Assembly (NCBI GenBank): GCA_963575745.1 | Contig: CAUYUJ010009524.1 | Span: 64,135-91,634, forward strand | Direction: 5' to 3' | Length of the DNA: 27,500 nt | Source of the DNA: Prorocentrum cordatum | Lineage: Eukaryota; Sar; Dinophyceae; Prorocentrales; Prorocentraceae | In this document: in pieces, positions 1 to 8,598 of the stretch | Numbering within the stretch: the stretch's first letter is position 1 | How the letters are laid out: the number at the start of each line of letters is the position of its first letter | The notes under the pieces: generated by a model | Told to the model about the DNA's origin: nothing | Database searches by the model: none | The model's input: only the letters and a program-made list of their open reading frames with translations | Position numbers and translations under genes: made by a program

Positions 1-397
1 GCTACTGTCTTGGACACTGCGAGGTCGGCCGACGCAAAGGATGCCCAGAAGCGGTCCCACAGGTGGGCCCGTCCGTCCCCACATCTGGTGCCAGCCCAGT
101 CGCCCGCCTGCAGCGTGCCCACCGTCCCCTCGCAGTCGATGTGCAGGTCGAGCGGGGCCATGGCGACGATCGGCAGCACGCTGATGGCGAAGTCCTCCTC
201 GTCGCGGCACGTCTGAAACGGGCATTCCTCGCTAGGCACGAGGCCCAAAGCGGCTCTCTCGAGGTTGCCGAACTGCTCCAGCCCGCTCGCGCCGGCATCA
301 TCGGGTACTTCGGGTGGTAGGCGCTGCCGTCCAAGAAGAGCACGCCTCTCAGTAGACCGTCGGCTGGCTCGTTGATCCGCTGCACTTCCATCGCCAC
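1..397 (-). pseudogene. RNase H-like domain, 3' remnant of a non-LTR retroelement (truncated by window edge)
   Basis: Read on the minus strand, two frames join into one RNase H-like domain. The first (397 to about 290) contains GVLFLDGSAYHPKYP, the usual first strand with its catalytic Asp in a DGSA context, followed by RAGW. From about 285 to 1 the adjacent frame continues with APLDLHIDCEGTVGTLQAGD and then GRAHLWDRFWASFA. This matches the order DGS...D(C)xGT...W..F seen in RNase H domains at the C terminus of dinoflagellate retroelements. A frameshift lies near 285-300, so this copy is broken. The end is off the window. It lies downstream, on the same strand, of the zinc motif at 716-769, consistent with one element. 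Family assignment rests on recognised motifs, not on a search. Confidence 0.6.
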
Positions 398-464
398 GTG
401 GGGCCGCCGGACGCGAGGAGCGGGGTCGGGGAAGACCCCCCGCGCAAACAGCTCTCCTGCTGCC

Positions 465-678
465 GCGTCCCAGTCCCTTGCTCAGCGGGTGAATCCGCGA
501 AGCATCCCACCTCCTCCTTCCTCCTCCTCGTCCCGCCTCGCCTCCTCCTCGCCCTCCTCGTCAGGAGGAGGGCGAGGAGGTGGGATGAGGATGTCCTCGC
601 TTCCCCATCCGCGAGGAGGAGGAGGAGGAGGATGAGGACGAGGGAGGAGGATGAGGCGCGTCCCAGTCCCTTGCTCAG
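465..678. repeat. Foldback GAG/CTC-rich insertion bracketed by 21-bp direct repeats
   Basis: The 21 bases at 465-485 recur exactly at 658-678. Between them lie 172 bp of CTC/GAG-rich DNA that folds back. One perfect inverted repeat pairs 544-559 with 565-580 (16 bp, 5-base loop), and another pairs 503-516 with 574-587 (14 bp). The arrangement could be a target-site duplication around a small foldback element, or a duplication with microsatellite expansion. It sits inside the retroelement remnant and breaks its frame. Confidence 0.6.
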
Positions 679-689
679 GCGTCGTCCCA

Positions 690-1153
690 TCACGCCTCGG
701 AGCTTCGAGGGCGGGGCAGCCGTGGCAGCGGTGCCACAGGGTGCCTCCCGCTCCGCCGCACGCCCTGCACGCGGAAGTGGAGGCAATCCCGTGGGCGTTG
801 AGCCGGGCCTGCGTCCAGAGCGCGTTGCTCACGGCAGCTCGCAGCATCCTCCGAAGTCGCGCCGTCCAGGGCCCTGCGATGTGTCCAGGGGCGGCCGCAA
901 CGCAGCCCGAGCAACGCGCGTTGCTCACGGCAGCTCGCAGCATCCTCCGAAGTCGCGCCGTCCAAGGCCCTGCGATGTGTCCAGGGGCGGCCGCAACGCA
1001 GCCCGAGCTGCCGGAAGAGGCCGCACGTCCGCCCGCGAGGCCGCTTCCGCGCGCCCCTGCCGCCCCGGGGCGAGGCGATCCGAGGAGGAGGGCTCTGAGG
1101 GCTCTGCTGATACGAGTCTCTCCTAGAGGCCCCTGGCGCGCTGGCCACGCCAA
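690..1153 (-). pseudogene. CCHC zinc motif region of a LINE-type polyprotein remnant
   Basis: The minus frame here carries LWTQARLNAHGIAS followed by CRACGGAGGTLWHRCHGC, a C-x2-C-x8-H-x4-C arrangement at about 716-769. This kind of motif sits after the reverse transcriptase and before the RNase H in several non-LTR retroelement polyproteins. The RNase H-like fragment at 1-397 follows on the same strand, as expected for that order. No RT domain is visible upstream, so the element is truncated or internally deleted. The frame also contains the 32-residue tandem duplication described separately. Downstream the frame runs into a GAG/CTC-rich foldback insertion that would disrupt the protein. Assignment is moderate because only one short motif supports it. 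Confidence 0.5.
821..1012 (-). repeat. 96-bp tandem duplication inside the retroelement remnant
   Basis: Two head-to-tail copies begin at 821 and 917. Over the 91 bases that can be aligned (821-911 and 917-1007) I find one mismatch. The unit is 96 bp, exactly 32 codons, so the duplication keeps the minus-strand frame. The single difference changes a proline codon without changing the residue. The near identity indicates a recent duplication compared with the decay around it. Confidence 0.9.
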
Positions 1154-1599
1154 GCCAGCGCTCAGCAGTTGACCACCATGGTTGAGGGGCCGAGCCTATG
1201 CCCAGCCCCCGAATGGCGCCAGGCCTATGCCCAGCGCCCGCAACACTTGGCGCGACGCACGCCAGCCTACGCCAAAGCCAGCTCAGCGCCACGCCTGAAG
1301 AGAAGCCCACCCTAGCACCCCACTACTGGGGCGCCTGGGCAAGCGAGAGCCTGAACACGAACGATGTAATGCCCAGCATCGCAGTGCGCATGGCCTCAGG
1401 CGTGCTGGCCGCTTCGAGCGCGTCCTGAAGCTTCTTGCCCTCCAGGAAGTCCTCCATGAGAATTCCAGGTCGTCCCCCGCCCCAAGGAGGGACGGGAAAG
1501 CCGGGACGGCAGGCAGCTCCTGCTCTGCTTCTGTGAGATTTGGCTCACGGTCCCGCAGACTCTGGCCCGCGAGGGCCTGGGCGCATCCACGCACGAGGT
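1154..1599. other. No firm gene; possible short minus-strand ORF 1323-1457
   Basis: Nothing here is recognisable with confidence. On the minus strand an ATG at 1455-1457 opens a 44-codon frame beginning MEDFLEGKKLQDALEAASTP and ending with TAG at 1323-1325; its composition is protein-like (helical, acidic/basic balance). It could be an exon or frameshifted tail of the lysine-rich gene upstream (1600-2616), or part of the retroelement remnant. A degenerate pair of roughly 30-bp repeats containing gcctatgcccagc lies at about 1193-1240. Confidence 0.25.
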
Positions 1600-2616
1600 T
1601 TACTTGGCCACCACCAGGTTCCTCAGGCGCTTGAGTCGCACCAGGCTCTTCTCCGCGTTGGTCAGGGTCTTCTCGGTCTGCTGGATGAGGGCCTTCACCC
1701 TGTTTTGCGCCTCCTCCGTGCTCGTGTGCAGGGCGGGCTGCAGCGACTCGATCAGCTCCGTCAGGTTGTCCTTGGTCGTCTGCTGCTTATTGGCCATCGC
1801 GTCGATGTGCTCCAGCTGCCTGTCCTTTTCCGTCTCCTTCACCAACACCCCCTCCGTCTGTGGCACGCTGGGCTTCACCCCCATGGCCTGCTTCCCCTGG
1901 TGCTTGCGTTTCTGCTTGATCTTCTTGAGGAATGCGTTCTTCTTTCGAGCCCCCTGCACCGTCACCTTTGGACAGGTCGAAGAACTCGCAGCAGTGGCCG
2001 ACGCCAGCTGCTTCTTGGGAGCCCTCTGGCGCTCGAACTCCTCCCTGTTGGTCTTGCGGATGGCCGCCATCTGCTTCTCCCTGATGGGGGACGGCGGCAG
2101 CCTGCGGCAGAAGGGGCACTGCACCTTGAAGCCAAACAGCACCACCTTCTTGTTCAACCTCTTGGCGCAGTCCTCGCAATTCCACTTCTGTATTTGGCAA
2201 TCCTCTAGCTTCCACTCCTGGGACCCGTCGATGTGACCCTTGAGATTGGCGAAAGGGCTCCGAACAGACTGGTCCTTCTGCGTCTTCTTCTTCTTCTGCT
2301 TCTTCTTCTTCTCCTTCTTCTTCTTCTTCGCTTTCTTCTTGAACACCTTGGCGCTCTTCACCCTGCCCGCAGCAGGCGCGGACGGCTCCACACGGCGCCA
2401 CGGGATCCTGATCTTCACCGGCGGCGGGGGCTTCGGCAGCCACTGACCCCCCCCCCTTGACTCCTCTCGGCGGCGATCGCCGGCCGTGCTCCGCTGCGTC
2501 TGGCTGGGCTGCGTGCCCGCCGCCTCCGACTGAGCCCGAGTGGCAGACGACGACCTCGGCATCATCCACCCGCGCGGCCTCCAAGAATCAGGAGGGAAAG
2601 AAACACACAGACACAA
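1600..2616 (-). CDS. Lysine-rich protein with paired CxxC motifs and C-terminal coiled coil, unknown function
   Basis: A 338-codon open frame on the minus strand ends with TAA at 1600-1602. The first Met is at 2616, but the paired Met codons at 2560-2565 (MMPRSSS) may be the better start. Residues about 90-115 are a lysine run encoded by a TTC/CTT microsatellite and would act as a basic, nuclear-localisation-like stretch. Next come NCEDC and CPFC about 20 residues apart, which could form a zinc ribbon or RanBP2-like finger. The last third (about 250-330) is a heptad-like segment rich in Glu, Leu, Gln and Lys. Zinc ribbon plus coiled coil also occurs in ORF1-type N-terminal regions of dinoflagellate LINEs, so this could be the 5' part of the element whose 3' part lies at 1-1153. 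Function not recognised; it could equally be a host gene. Confidence 0.45.
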   Translation of the reverse strand: MCLCVSFPPDSWRPRGWMMPRSSSATRAQSEAAGTQPSQTQRSTAGDRRREESRGGGQWLPKPPPPVKIRIPWRRVEPSAPAAGRVKSAKVFKKKAKKKKKEKKKKQKKKKTQKDQSVRSPFANLKGHIDGSQEWKLEDCQIQKWNCEDCAKRLNKKVVLFGFKVQCPFCRRLPPSPIREKQMAAIRKTNREEFERQRAPKKQLASATAASSSTCPKVTVQGARKKNAFLKKIKQKRKHQGKQAMGVKPSVPQTEGVLVKETEKDRQLEHIDAMANKQQTTKDNLTELIESLQPALHTSTEEAQNRVKALIQQTEKTLTNAEKSLVRLKRLRNLVVAK

Positions 2617-2912
2617 TTAATCGCCGAGTCCCAGGAAAATATGGGAAAATATGGGAATTGGGCGGGAAGACGAAAACCTAGGAAAATATGGGAAAATATG
2701 GGGATTCATTTTATTTGTGTGTATTTATTTGTGTGTCCCAGGGACCCTTCAAAGAAGTCGCCGAACCTCGCCCCGAAGTCCGAGCCGAAGAAGTTCTCCG
2801 CTGTCAGGAACCCGCAGACTCGTGGGCATCAGGTCTGAGCCATGGCTCGCGGCAGCTGCGCCGCTTTGAATCGCGCTGCCGCACGCCCCTCTTGGGCCAA
2901 AGCGGCTAATCC
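2617..2912. other. Intergenic, with AT-rich segment; short minus frame of unclear meaning
   Basis: This stretch separates the lysine-rich frame from the GAG array. Part of it (about 2633-2750) is markedly more AT-rich than the surroundings and holds the direct repeat described separately. On the minus strand a stop-bounded frame from about 2828 to 2706 reads ENFFGSDFGARFGDFFEG, which looks protein-like but has no ATG. It may be an exon or repeat-derived fragment. I see no supported gene. Confidence 0.3.
2633..2702. repeat. 23-bp AT-rich direct repeat pair
   Basis: The sequence aggaaaatatgggaaaatat followed by ggg occurs at 2633-2655 and again at 2680-2702, 47 bp apart. Each copy is itself a doublet of ggaaaatatg. 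The AT content contrasts with the GC-rich window. Confidence 0.85.
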
Positions 2913-2999
2913 GAGGAGGAGGAGGGGGAGGAGGAGGAGGAGGAGGAGGAGGAGGAGGAGGAGGAGGAGGAGGAGGGAGAGGAGGAGGAGGAGGAGAAG
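2913..2999 (+). repeat. (GAG)n microsatellite
   Basis: An almost pure GAG/GGA tract of about 87 bp, all purine on the plus strand, followed directly by a run of cytosines. It makes long arginine, glutamate or proline frames on either strand that I do not regard as genes. Confidence 0.95.
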
Positions 3000-3098
3000 G
3001 GCCCCCCCCAGGTGGCATCGTGTAAGTGTGCCGCTCGCGCCACGGCGTGCCAGGCTGCCATGCTGGCTTGCAGATGACGTCCGCCTGCGGTCAGCCCA

Positions 3099-3494
3099 GT
3101 GAATTCGTCTTCTTATTTTCAGGAGCTGGGCGCTCCACCTTGCGGCACATCCTGGGGCAATCGACCAGCAAGTGCGCGCGAGGCGATGCGTCTCTGGCGC
3201 AAGACCCCGCCAGTGCAGCTTCTTTTTGCTCACCGCGGAGGCCATCGTTTATTTCGTCCCGCCTTGCGCGCACACTCGGGGGTAATCGACCGGATAGGTG
3301 CGCGCCAGGCTAATGCGTCTCCGTTGGAAAATATCACTGTCATGTCCTGTTGTTCACCTTCCTGTTACTCTAGGGGCAGCGAGGAGTTGCGCTACGCCTT
3401 GTTCGCGCACCCTTGGAGTATTGACCAGGCAAGTATGCGCCAAGCGATGCGTTTCTACCAGGATGCCTCGTCAGTGTTCGCTTCTCGGACCTAA
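3099..3494 (+). repeat. Three diverged ~130-bp tandem repeats within a 131-codon open frame
   Basis: Three related blocks are centred near 3144-3195, 3266-3320 and 3403-3455, spaced about 130 and 134 bp. They share a core resembling atcgacc...gcgcgc(c/g)a(g)gc.atgcgt. A plus-strand frame (ATG 3099, stop 3494) reads through all three, giving related segments SWGNRPASAREAMR, SGVIDRIGARQANA and PWSIDQASMRQAMR in the same register. That could mean an ancient coding repeat, or only a noncoding satellite whose frame stays open by chance. No domain recognised. A TTTTCAG at 3116-3122 could act as an intron acceptor. Confidence 0.45.
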
Positions 3495-3754
3495 GGAATC
3501 AGGTTGGTACGTTGTACGTGTGTGGCGTGTCGAACGGCGACCGGCCGTCCCCTCCCATACAGAGAGGGAAGCAAGAAGAGGGTGGGGAGGTTGAGAGGTC
3601 GAGAGGTGTTGAATTTAGTAGGAGAAAGCGACTGGTGAAGAAGGGATATCAAAGTTTCTTGAGTTGGCTCCGTTGCAAATGGTTTGCCTTTTTGTATATC
3701 TTTATTGAATCGCTTCGCTCATTCCGCCGGCCCATTTCGCATGACTGAGCCTCT
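3495..3754. other. No gene recognised
   Basis: This stretch contains a purine-rich portion (about 3560-3650) and a more AT-rich portion (about 3650-3730). The 13-mer ggaatcaggttgg at 3495-3507 recurs at 4464-4476, suggesting the flanks of the intervening minisatellite share a repeat family. No open frame here has recognisable features. Confidence 0.4.
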
Positions 3755-4275
3755 TGGTGCCGCTGGGGGGCCTCTTCAGCGCTTGGGGGCCTCCTGAGTG
3801 CCTCTTGGGGGCTTTTGGGGCCTCTCAGGGGCCTCTTGAGGCCTCCTGGGGGCTTCTTGAGGCCGAGGGCTCGAAGTTTTGTTTTGTGTTCCCCCTTTGG
3901 GGCATCGCTTGGGGCCCTCTTGGGCCCCTCTTGGGCCGTCTTGGATGCCTCTGGGGCCGTCTTGGAGCCCTCTTGGGCCATCTTGGGGCCTTCTTGGGAG
4001 CTTCTTGGGCCCTCTTGGGGCGATCTTGGGGGCCTCTTGGGCCGTCTTGGGGCGTCGGGAAGCCGAAAAGATGGACACGCCAAAATCTGCCCAAAACCTA
4101 AGGAAAAGTAATGAATTTTGCCTCTTGGGGCCCTCTGGGGAGTGCTCTTGGAGGCCTCTTGGGGCGTCTGGGGGCCATCTTGGGCGTCTTGGAACGATCG
4201 TGTGGCATCTCGGAGGCACCTCGTAAGGGCTCTGGCGGCCTCGTGGCCCTTCTTGGGGCTCTCTGGAGGGCCACG
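3755..4275. repeat. Degenerate TTGGG(G/C)C-type minisatellite in two blocks
   Basis: Many imperfect units of roughly 10-15 bases of the form cctcttggggcc or gtcttggggcc run from about 3755 to 4065. A non-repetitive break lies at 4066-4117, and the array resumes to about 4275. Translation gives long repetitive frames on both strands, GPSWAVL/LGPLG-like on plus and RPQEAPKR-like on minus. Open frames on both strands are expected from such a repeat and do not show coding function. Confidence 0.85.
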
Positions 4276-5340
4276 GGGGCGGCGCCCAGGAGGAAAACCA
4301 TCTCTGACCCGAGTCTGCTGGGGATCGCCCGGGGTACTTTTCGTCCGGGGACCCCCAGGGGCCGCCCCGCGCGCGCGAAGTAGAAGTATTATTTAGCAGT
4401 TACCGGAGATCTTAGCACGCCTCTGGCCCGTTGGGCCGGCGAATTCGTCACCCCATGCTGCGTGGAATCAGGTTGGCTATTCGGGCCTTTTTGAGCAGGG
4501 TGAGCTAGGAGGAGGACGATGAGGAGCAGGAGGAACAGGAGAGGAAACGGAAGTGGAGAAGGATGACAACGATGGGGGGTTTGGCGTCACCATCTCGACA
4601 TTGCCCCCCCGTGGTTCGAGGGGCTTCGCTGGAACGTCCAGCGCCTTTTTCCCCCCATTCCCCAGTTCCTTCCACTTCCCGCCTTCCTCCTCTCACATCC
4701 CTCCTCCCTCATCCCGTTCCTCCTCCTCCTCGCGATACTCGCAATTCCCATGGGGAATACGCAATCAATTATCATTGACTCTGCGAGTGCGGCGCACCCC
4801 CTCGCCACGTGTTCAGTCCGTCCATGCATGCACCAACAGTGTGGTATGGCTCCACCTTGCTCTGTGCACCGACGACCGGGTTTCTGGCCCTGGGGTGGCC
4901 CACTTTTCCCAAACTCTCCCCGTCGGCAACCCAATTGGCCCTCCCTGGGTTCCAGGATCCGCCTGGGGGTCTTCGGGTGACTCCTTCGGCTCGGTGTGAA
5001 GAGAGTTCCGAGCTGGTTCAGGAGGACGCCCGCTGGCCGCCAAGATGGGTGGCCCAAGACGCTCCGAGACGTTTCAACGCGGCCCACAGGGGCCACAAGA
5101 TGCCCCAATGGAGCTCACAAAAGGCCCCCCAAAATGGTCCCAGAAAGCCATAGACGCAAAAGCCATTAGGGTGTCTCCATATCCTAAATCTCACGCTGGC
5201 TTCAGGAGAGTTTCACATGGCCTCGAGGCTCGAGATGGCCCCACAACTTCGCAGAAGAGCCCAAGTGGGCCCAAGCGGGCCCCAAGGCCTTCAAGGCAGC
5301 CCGAACAGGAGGCTCCCCAAGAGACCCCATACACTCCAAG
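4276..5340. other. No gene supported; left flank of the LTR retrotransposon
   Basis: About 1 kb with short low-complexity patches: GAG-rich at 4509-4545 and C/T-rich at 4640-4735. From about 5030 there are scattered cccaagagg.ccc-type units resembling the minisatellite further left. Several 75-170 codon frames exist on both strands, but none shows a domain, a plausible start or conserved composition. The region ends at the target-site duplication of the copia element. Confidence 0.4.
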
Positions 5341-5345
5341 CCAGC
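5341..5345. repeat. Target-site duplication, left copy
   Basis: The five bases ccagc directly precede the TG of the left LTR and match the five bases directly after the CA of the right LTR. Five base pairs is the usual duplication for copia-type integrases. Confidence 0.9.
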
Positions 5346-5629
5346 TGTGAATGTATAGCGATACATGTGCCCACAGCCCTTCCCTTCAGCCTACCTTTGC
5401 CCTGTTCCCTGCTCTGTTATCCCATCCATAGCCATCTTGTGCTCGGGCTGGCTTATCCCTGCTTCTCCCATTTTTTCCAGAAGAGACTCCCAAGACCTCC
5501 CGCTTCCCACACCCATTCCCGTGTGCGTGTGCCGTGCTGGTGCTGTCTGGCACGGCGAGACCGAGGGCGAGCTCGAACGGGGCGTGCTCACTGTTTAGAG
5601 AAAGTGTGATCTCCATCGGGAGGCTTTCA
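5346..5629 (+). repeat. 5' long terminal repeat of the copia element
   Basis: 284 bp, starting tgtgaatgtatagcgatac and ending gggaggctttca. It aligns without gaps to 13329-13612, with about 29 substitutions of which about 24 are transitions. The LTR is expected to hold the promoter and polyadenylation signals, but I see no clear TATA box, as is usual in dinoflagellates. Confidence 0.95.
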
Positions 5630-5645
5630 GTGGTAGCGGAGCCGG
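5630..5645 (+). other. Primer-binding site, initiator-Met tRNA type
   Basis: One base after the LTR, tggtagcggagcc begins with the complement of the CCA tail. Its first 11 bases match the complement of a eukaryotic initiator-Met tRNA 3' end (tggtagcagag) with one difference. This is the usual primer of plant and protist copia elements. Confidence 0.75.
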
Positions 5646-5671
5646 TGACGTTCCACCGGCTCCGAAGGTCC

Positions 5672-6725
5672 ATGAGCCGTACGCGTCGGGATGGCGACGA
5701 AGAGCCCCAAGATGAAGAGTTTCGTGGGGGTGGACGTGATCGAGAGCCCCCGTCAAGCTACGACGGAGTGAAACCAGAAATTACTTACAAGCGGTGGAGG
5801 AAGGAGTGAGCCAGCGGTGCTCGACCACCGACATCCCGCAGGCCAAGTGGGGCGCTAAGTTGCTGCGCGGGCTGGAGGGCAACGCCAAGGAGGCTGTAGC
5901 AGACATGGAAGTCGAGGCGATCGTGGCGGAGGACGGCCTGGAGCAGATGCTGGTGCTGCTGGACGAGGCCTTCGCTCCATTCCCCGAGCAGACGATGCCA
6001 CGGGCGTTCGAACGGGGTGTGTACACGTCGATGCGTGAGAGAGGGCAGAGCATGTTGGAGTACACGCTTGCGGCGGTGGGCCGCTTTAACGAGCTCAAGC
6101 GAAAAGGTGTCGAGCTGCCGTCAGAGGCCCGTGGCTACATCATGATGCGGCATTCGAAGTTCGGCGAGAAGGGCGAGGACATGATCAAGACGTGGACCGC
6201 GGGGAGCTTCCGAGAGGCAGAGGCGATCAAATCGCTGCGGAGGCTCGACAAGATCTCGAGCGACAAGGGGGACCGGCAGTTCTTTGGAGAGGACGTAGAG
6301 GGGGCCGGCCAAGCGGAGGAACATTGTCCGACGATGGAGGTTGTTGATGAGCTCGACGACGACCCGGACTGCGTCTACGTCGTCGAAGACGACCTGTGGG
6401 AGTTTTACGAGGAGGCTGACGTGTCTACGGCCCTGGCGTCCTGTCAAGCGGTGAGGGAGTCGCTGCGTAACGAGAAGAACAAGAGGGGCTTTGGCAAGGG
6501 ACAGCCGAATTGCGAGGGCAAGGGCGCGGTGGCACCTCCGCCTGTCGCCAGACTCGGCAACGGCAGCAAGTACCAGGACGGTCAGGGCAGGAAGGTGCGG
6601 GTCCACACTGACGTGATCAAGCTGAGGACGAAGTGTGCGCGGCGCGGCCAGGTCGGCTACTGGGCCAAGGAATGTGTCAACCCGCCGGACGCGCGTGGAG
6701 CTGCGGCTGCGGCCAAGACGAAGTC
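5672..6725 (+). pseudogene. gag: gag (capsid/nucleocapsid) of the copia element, frameshifted
   Basis: The first in-frame ATG is at 5672, 43 bases after the LTR. The opening frame (GRDREPPSSYDGVKP) hits TGA at 5807-5809, and the adjacent frame continues from about 5794 with IPQAKWGAKLLRGLEG and PRAFERGVYTSMRERG, typical of the helical gag of dinoflagellate copia elements. A nucleocapsid zinc knuckle is expected at about 6634-6680. It reads CARRGQVGYWAKEC, so the second Cys is Arg and the His is Tyr. Only two of the four CCHC ligands remain and zinc binding is probably lost. Gag would package element RNA in the cytoplasm. The protease follows in the same frame. Confidence 0.75.
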
Positions 6726-7460
6726 TGGCTTCTTCGTGGGCGCCACGGCGGCCCGCGCGGCAGTCAGCCCAGACGCAGAGGGAGAGTTCCTGGAGTGCGA
6801 GTTCGTGCACAGGCATCATCATGATCACCATCAAGACCCCGCGGGGTCAAGTGGGGCCTCGAGGGCGTCCAGTCTCGTGTTCGGGGCGTTTGGGAACGAG
6901 GCCTCGGTGGATCTGGGGAGTCTCGGCCGGGTTCAGGACCTTCTGGGGCGTGTTCGAGATGGGGGGCCAGCGCGAGTGGGAGTTCTTGGGCAAGCTGAGG
7001 AGTCTGGGGAGAAGCGTTGGCTATCTCTTGGGAATGGAGAGGGCCTGGCGGGCACAGCGGCCCAATCTGGCCTGATCGGGGTTCAAGCTCAACAGCGACA
7101 GCTCGAGGAGGCTCTCAGAGTTCGAGGACTCAGGGTCAAGTGGATCAATGGGCCAGCCCGGGCAAAGGGAGCTGGGGGTCAAACTAGTACTGTTGGAGTA
7201 GTGGTCACGCCTTTTGGCATCGGAGGTTCTCATGGTCCACTGGAGCTCACGGTCGCGGAAGGAAGCGTTCCGCCTTTGTTGCCTGTGAAGACCCTGCAGA
7301 AGTTCAAGGCCCTTGTAGACTTCGATAGCATGAAACTCATTCTTCGCAAGGCAGGCGCGGAAGTTAAGATGCGTGAAATCGAGACAGGCCACGTCGCAGT
7401 ATGAGCGGTGGAGTTCAGACCTGAAGGATGGGCGGTTCCCTTGGGCGCACGCTCTCACAG
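6726..7460 (+). pseudogene. Retropepsin-like aspartic protease domain, catalytic Asp lost
   Basis: The gag frame continues into a pepsin-like fold. At 7051-7080 it reads GTAAQSGLIG where the family has the catalytic DTA(A)Q, so the Asp codon position 7051-7053 is GGC (Gly). Downstream GLRVKW and VPPLLPVKTLQ are typical later strands of this protease type. The frame stops at TGA 7402-7404 but continues to read sensibly beyond it (AVEFRPEGWAVP), so this is a premature stop rather than the natural end. A poly-His stretch (about 6810-6830) precedes the domain. Protease would cleave the gag-pol polyprotein; this copy should be inactive. Confidence 0.7.
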
Positions 7461-8598
7461 GGATAAGAATTTCCACATCCACGGCCATCTGAGTCAACGC
7501 AGCCATTCCGTCGACGCTAGGCCAGTCGACGATGCAATCAGTACTTTCATATCTTCACGAAGTGCTGTCGAACTTGCGCTTGGCACGGACTCCAGCATGA
7601 CAGTCGTGGGTCCGATTCGCCGCCAGCATGGTTCTCTTGGCATGAGCGCGGCCGCTTGTGGGGCTATTCTCGCTGCTGCGCCCGGGGATGCGCCGCGGCT
7701 GGGAGAGCTGCGAGGGGGGCGGGGGGGGGCGCCTGGCGATCTGGATATCCTCAAGATGGGTCCAGCGCGAGGGCAACCTGAGGAAGCACTACCTTCAGCA
7801 CGGCCCGGCCCTTCGGCGCCAGCGAACTACCCGCCGTGGAAGATGGTGCACTGCGCGCGCCTGGGGACGGAGGTAGACGGTGGAAGGGCCAACGACAACT
7901 CAAGAGGGCGAGGAGGTTCTGCGCGACCGACCCGGAGGAGGAGACCTACGGGGCCTACTACCATTACTGCCGGGACGACACGTGCAAGTTTCACGAGTGG
8001 GAGAGCCTGCCCCCCAGTCGTCAACATTGGACATTGCTTCCGGACTACCAGCCGCCGGACGCGCGCGGGGAGTTCGAGAGGACGGTCAGCGAGTGTCATC
8101 ATCTCATCGAGAAGCTGAAATGCATGGGGGAAATGCTTTCGGCGATGCAGTGCATCCTGCGCGGGGGTCGGCGGGGGAAAGGGCCCAAGGTGAATGCGCT
8201 GTTGGCCAAGGAGAAGTGCCGGGCGCTGCTTCGACTGAAGGGTGAGCCCACCGAGGAGGCGTTCGGGCCGCAGAGTCCGCGACAGGCGAGGAGAGCAGCA
8301 AGGGCACCGAAGGAATCAACAGGTCTTGCAGCAGGGAGTTCGAGCCAGGGAGGAGCGAGTCTGGCGAGTGAGCCGATGAGGGAGCGAGAGAAGGTGCGCA
8401 AGCGAGGCGGGGCCACGACGGAGCACGACGAGCTCGGTCGGCTGGTGGTCCGGGGAGGATTGAGCTATGATCTGATTCGACCTGGAAGGTTGACGAGGTG
8501 GAAAGGGCTCGGCATCGGCGAGGAGACAGGAGTACCAGGAGATGGGGTAGTCCTGCTCACCGCCGACGAGGATTTGGCGAAGGCGAAGAAGCTGCAGC
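7461..8598 (+). pseudogene. Copia pol spacer between protease and methyltransferase-like segment, degraded
   Basis: Frames shift repeatedly here. From 7836 a 273-codon frame (stop 8655-8657) is open and includes the Cys-containing YHYCRDDTCKFHEWESLPPS and a long charged helical region with an arginine/lysine-rich part (8270-8420). I recognise no enzyme in it. Its position between protease and integrase, in the same strand and composition as the rest of pol, makes it part of the polyprotein. A G-rich run at about 7712-7730 (ggggggcgggggggggcgcc) adds local instability. Confidence 0.5.

Noticed and set aside
2749-3245. Poly-Pro, poly-Leu and poly-Arg frames
   Set aside because: They are translations of the GAG microsatellite at 2913-2999.
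3649-4301. Pro/Arg/Gln-rich and Gly/Leu/Trp-rich frames on both strands
   Set aside because: Explained by the TTGGGGCC-type minisatellite. Simultaneous open frames on both strands indicate repeat structure, not genes.
4553-5108. 148- and 173-codon frames on opposite strands
   Set aside because: They overlap each other, cross low-complexity patches and show no domain or signal.
5365-5673. Frames of 60-95 codons within the LTRs on both strands
   Set aside because: They recur in both LTRs because the LTR is duplicated. No copia LTR protein is known and the frames are not conserved between the copies.
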